Assembly: GCA_002337005.1 (NCBI GenBank) | Contig: DDFD01000046.1 | Location: 1 to 64,000, forward strand | Direction of reading: 5' to 3' | Length of the DNA stretch: 64,000 nt | From: Flavobacteriales bacterium UBA1937 | GTDB taxonomy: Bacteria; Bacteroidota; Bacteroidia; Flavobacteriales; Weeksellaceae | In this document: piece by piece, positions 63,027 to 64,000 of the stretch | Position numbering within the stretch: position 1 is the first letter of the stretch | Layout: each line of letters opens with the position of its first letter | The notes under the pieces: generated by a model | Database searches by the model: none | The model's input: the letters and a program-made list of their open reading frames with translations, nothing else | What the model was told of the DNA's origin: nothing | Translations under genes and position numbers: made by a program

Positions 63027-63034
63027 TACATTTG
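63027..63034 (+). promoter_or_regulatory. -7 element of the nos operon promoter
   Basis: TACATTTG fits TAnnTTTG. No good -33 TTTG is found at the usual distance, which is consistent with a promoter dependent on an activator bound at the adjacent palindrome. The start codon of the cytochrome gene is 17 bases further on. Confidence 0.5.
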
Positions 63035-63050
63035 TTAAAAATAAAAATCT

Positions 63051-63542
63051 ATGAAAAATTTAACATTCATTTTGATGGGAATGATTTCGCTCGTTACCAT
63101 TTCTTGTGGAGGAGACCAAAAAACAGAAACTACTCCTGCTCCACAAACTACAGAAACCACAGCAGGTTCAGAAAGTGTATCTTCTGGAAGTTATGATCCT
63201 AAAAGAGGTTTAGGAAAATTTGATGAAACCAATGTAGATATTTCAAAATTTGATGCTGCAATGGCTGCAGAAGGTAAAAAAATTGCAGAAGTAAAATGTA
63301 CTTCTTGCCACAAACCTACAGAAGAAAAATTAGTAGGGCCAGGTTGGAAAGGTGTTACCACTAGGCAAACTGCACATTGGATTATGAATTTCATTACCAA
63401 TCCAGATCCTATGATTAATGTAGATCCAGAATTACAAAAACAGCTAGAAATTTGTTTGGTAAGAATGCCTAATCAAGGGCTTAATGAGACTGAAGCTAGA
63501 CAAATAGTAGAATATATGAGAGAAATAGACGGTGCTAAATAA
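63051..63542 (+). CDS. Lipid-anchored cytochrome c of the nos operon
   Basis: The 163-residue protein has a lipoprotein signal (MISLVTISCGGDQ), a threonine/serine-rich linker and a single-heme domain with CTSCH at residues 83-87 and a candidate axial methionine in VRMPNQG. It should hand electrons to the nitrous oxide reductase encoded 24 bases downstream. A cytochrome c directly before nosZ is usual in clade II nos clusters. Confidence 0.9.
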   Translation: MKNLTFILMGMISLVTISCGGDQKTETTPAPQTTETTAGSESVSSGSYDPKRGLGKFDETNVDISKFDAAMAAEGKKIAEVKCTSCHKPTEEKLVGPGWKGVTTRQTAHWIMNFITNPDPMINVDPELQKQLEICLVRMPNQGLNETEARQIVEYMREIDGAK

Positions 63543-63566
63543 TTTAACTAAATAATATCAATAACT

Positions 63567-64000
63567 ATGAAAAGTTCTAAGCTTTTTGGAATTTCTGCAT
63601 TTGCAGTTTTGGCTACCATCATTAGTTGTAAGCCAAAAGGAACTGAAACCGCCGTAAGTGGTGACGCTGCAGAAAAAGTATATGTTGCACCAGGTAAATA
63701 TGATGAAATTTACAACTTTGTGAGTGGTGGTTTTAACGGACAAATGAATGTTTATGGTCTGCCAAGTGGTAGATTATTAAAAGTAGTTCCTATTTTTTCT
63801 GTAAATCCTGAAAACGGTTACGGATTTAATGAAGAAACAAAACCAATGCTAGAAACTTCTCACGGTTTTATTCCTTGGGATGATCAGCACCATTTAGAAT
63901 TATCACAAACCAATGGCGAACAAGACGGAAGATGGATTTTTGCAAATGCTAATAATACACCACGTGTTGCTAGAGTAAATCTTAAAACTTTCCGAACAGA
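63567..64000 (+). CDS. nosZ: Nitrous oxide reductase NosZ, N-terminal part (clade II type)
   Basis: Only the first 144 codons are in the window, and the frame runs off the right edge. The start has a Sec/lipoprotein-type signal (AVLATIISCKPKG), not the twin-arginine signal of clade I. Recognisable segments are YNFVSGGFNGQMNVYGLPSGR, read in two parts, and the copper-ligand segment WDDQHHLEL near residue 96. The enzyme reduces nitrous oxide to nitrogen in the periplasm. Its promoter region carries a palindrome that may respond to oxygen loss. Confidence 0.95.
   Translation, partial: MKSSKLFGISAFAVLATIISCKPKGTETAVSGDAAEKVYVAPGKYDEIYNFVSGGFNGQMNVYGLPSGRLLKVVPIFSVNPENGYGFNEETKPMLETSHGFIPWDDQHHLELSQTNGEQDGRWIFANANNTPRVARVNLKTFRT

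Overview
The window is AT-rich DNA from a member of the Bacteroidota, most likely a flavobacterium of the Chryseobacterium/Cloacibacterium type. Signs are promoters of the TTTG-N19-TAnnTTTG kind, an IntDOT-like tyrosine recombinase, an RteC protein, flavobacterial adhesin tail modules, lipoprotein signals of the form SC/GC, and a clade II-type nosZ with its own cytochromes at the right edge. Species assignment is inference.

Layout. (1) 1-1904: the end of what looks like an older inserted element, with a 5'-truncated helical-repeat protein and a leftover att copy. (2) 1994-22768: an integrated element of about 20.8 kb in the 3' end of a tRNA-Asp gene. It has a direct att repeat at both ends, an integrase beside the tRNA, an RteC/HTH/replication-like block, surface adhesins under a TPR/AraC-type membrane regulator, and a five-gene cargo (XRE regulator, double-GHKL ATPase, receiver protein, HNH nuclease, N6-adenine methylase). 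A short block of phage-like small genes lies on the minus strand at the right end. No relaxase or conjugation genes are visible, so it is probably mobilised by another element or decayed. (3) 23196-30828: four genes that look like an immune module: a patatin-like phospholipase, a secreted protein, a SIR2-like/TIR protein and a STAND NTPase with a membrane segment and leucine-rich repeats. The last two overlap by ATGA. (4) 31415-61361: the most unusual region. A 704-residue and a 600-residue protein without signal peptides are followed by an array of paralogous lipoproteins and small proteins mixed with broken C-terminal toxin fragments, REP palindromes and a REP-associated transposase. Then come two giant proteins (2458 and 2129 residues), a small protein with a possible nuclease-like C-terminus, an amidase without signal peptide, two glycosyltransferase-like proteins and small helper proteins. 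I read this as a polymorphic toxin-immunity locus with an undescribed surface or delivery apparatus. (5) 61451-64000: nitrogen-oxide genes. A minus-strand operon (cytochrome c, Ric/YtfE di-iron repair protein, small lipoprotein) diverges from a cytochrome c-nosZ operon. A perfect palindrome lies between them at the position expected for FNR/CRP-type activation.

How the parts work together: the tRNA-linked element brings modification/restriction-like cargo and adhesins; the middle regions are conflict genes (intracellular immunity, then intercellular toxins and immunity); the right edge returns to core anaerobic respiration. All function calls are by reading of motifs and remembered families; no database search was possible.
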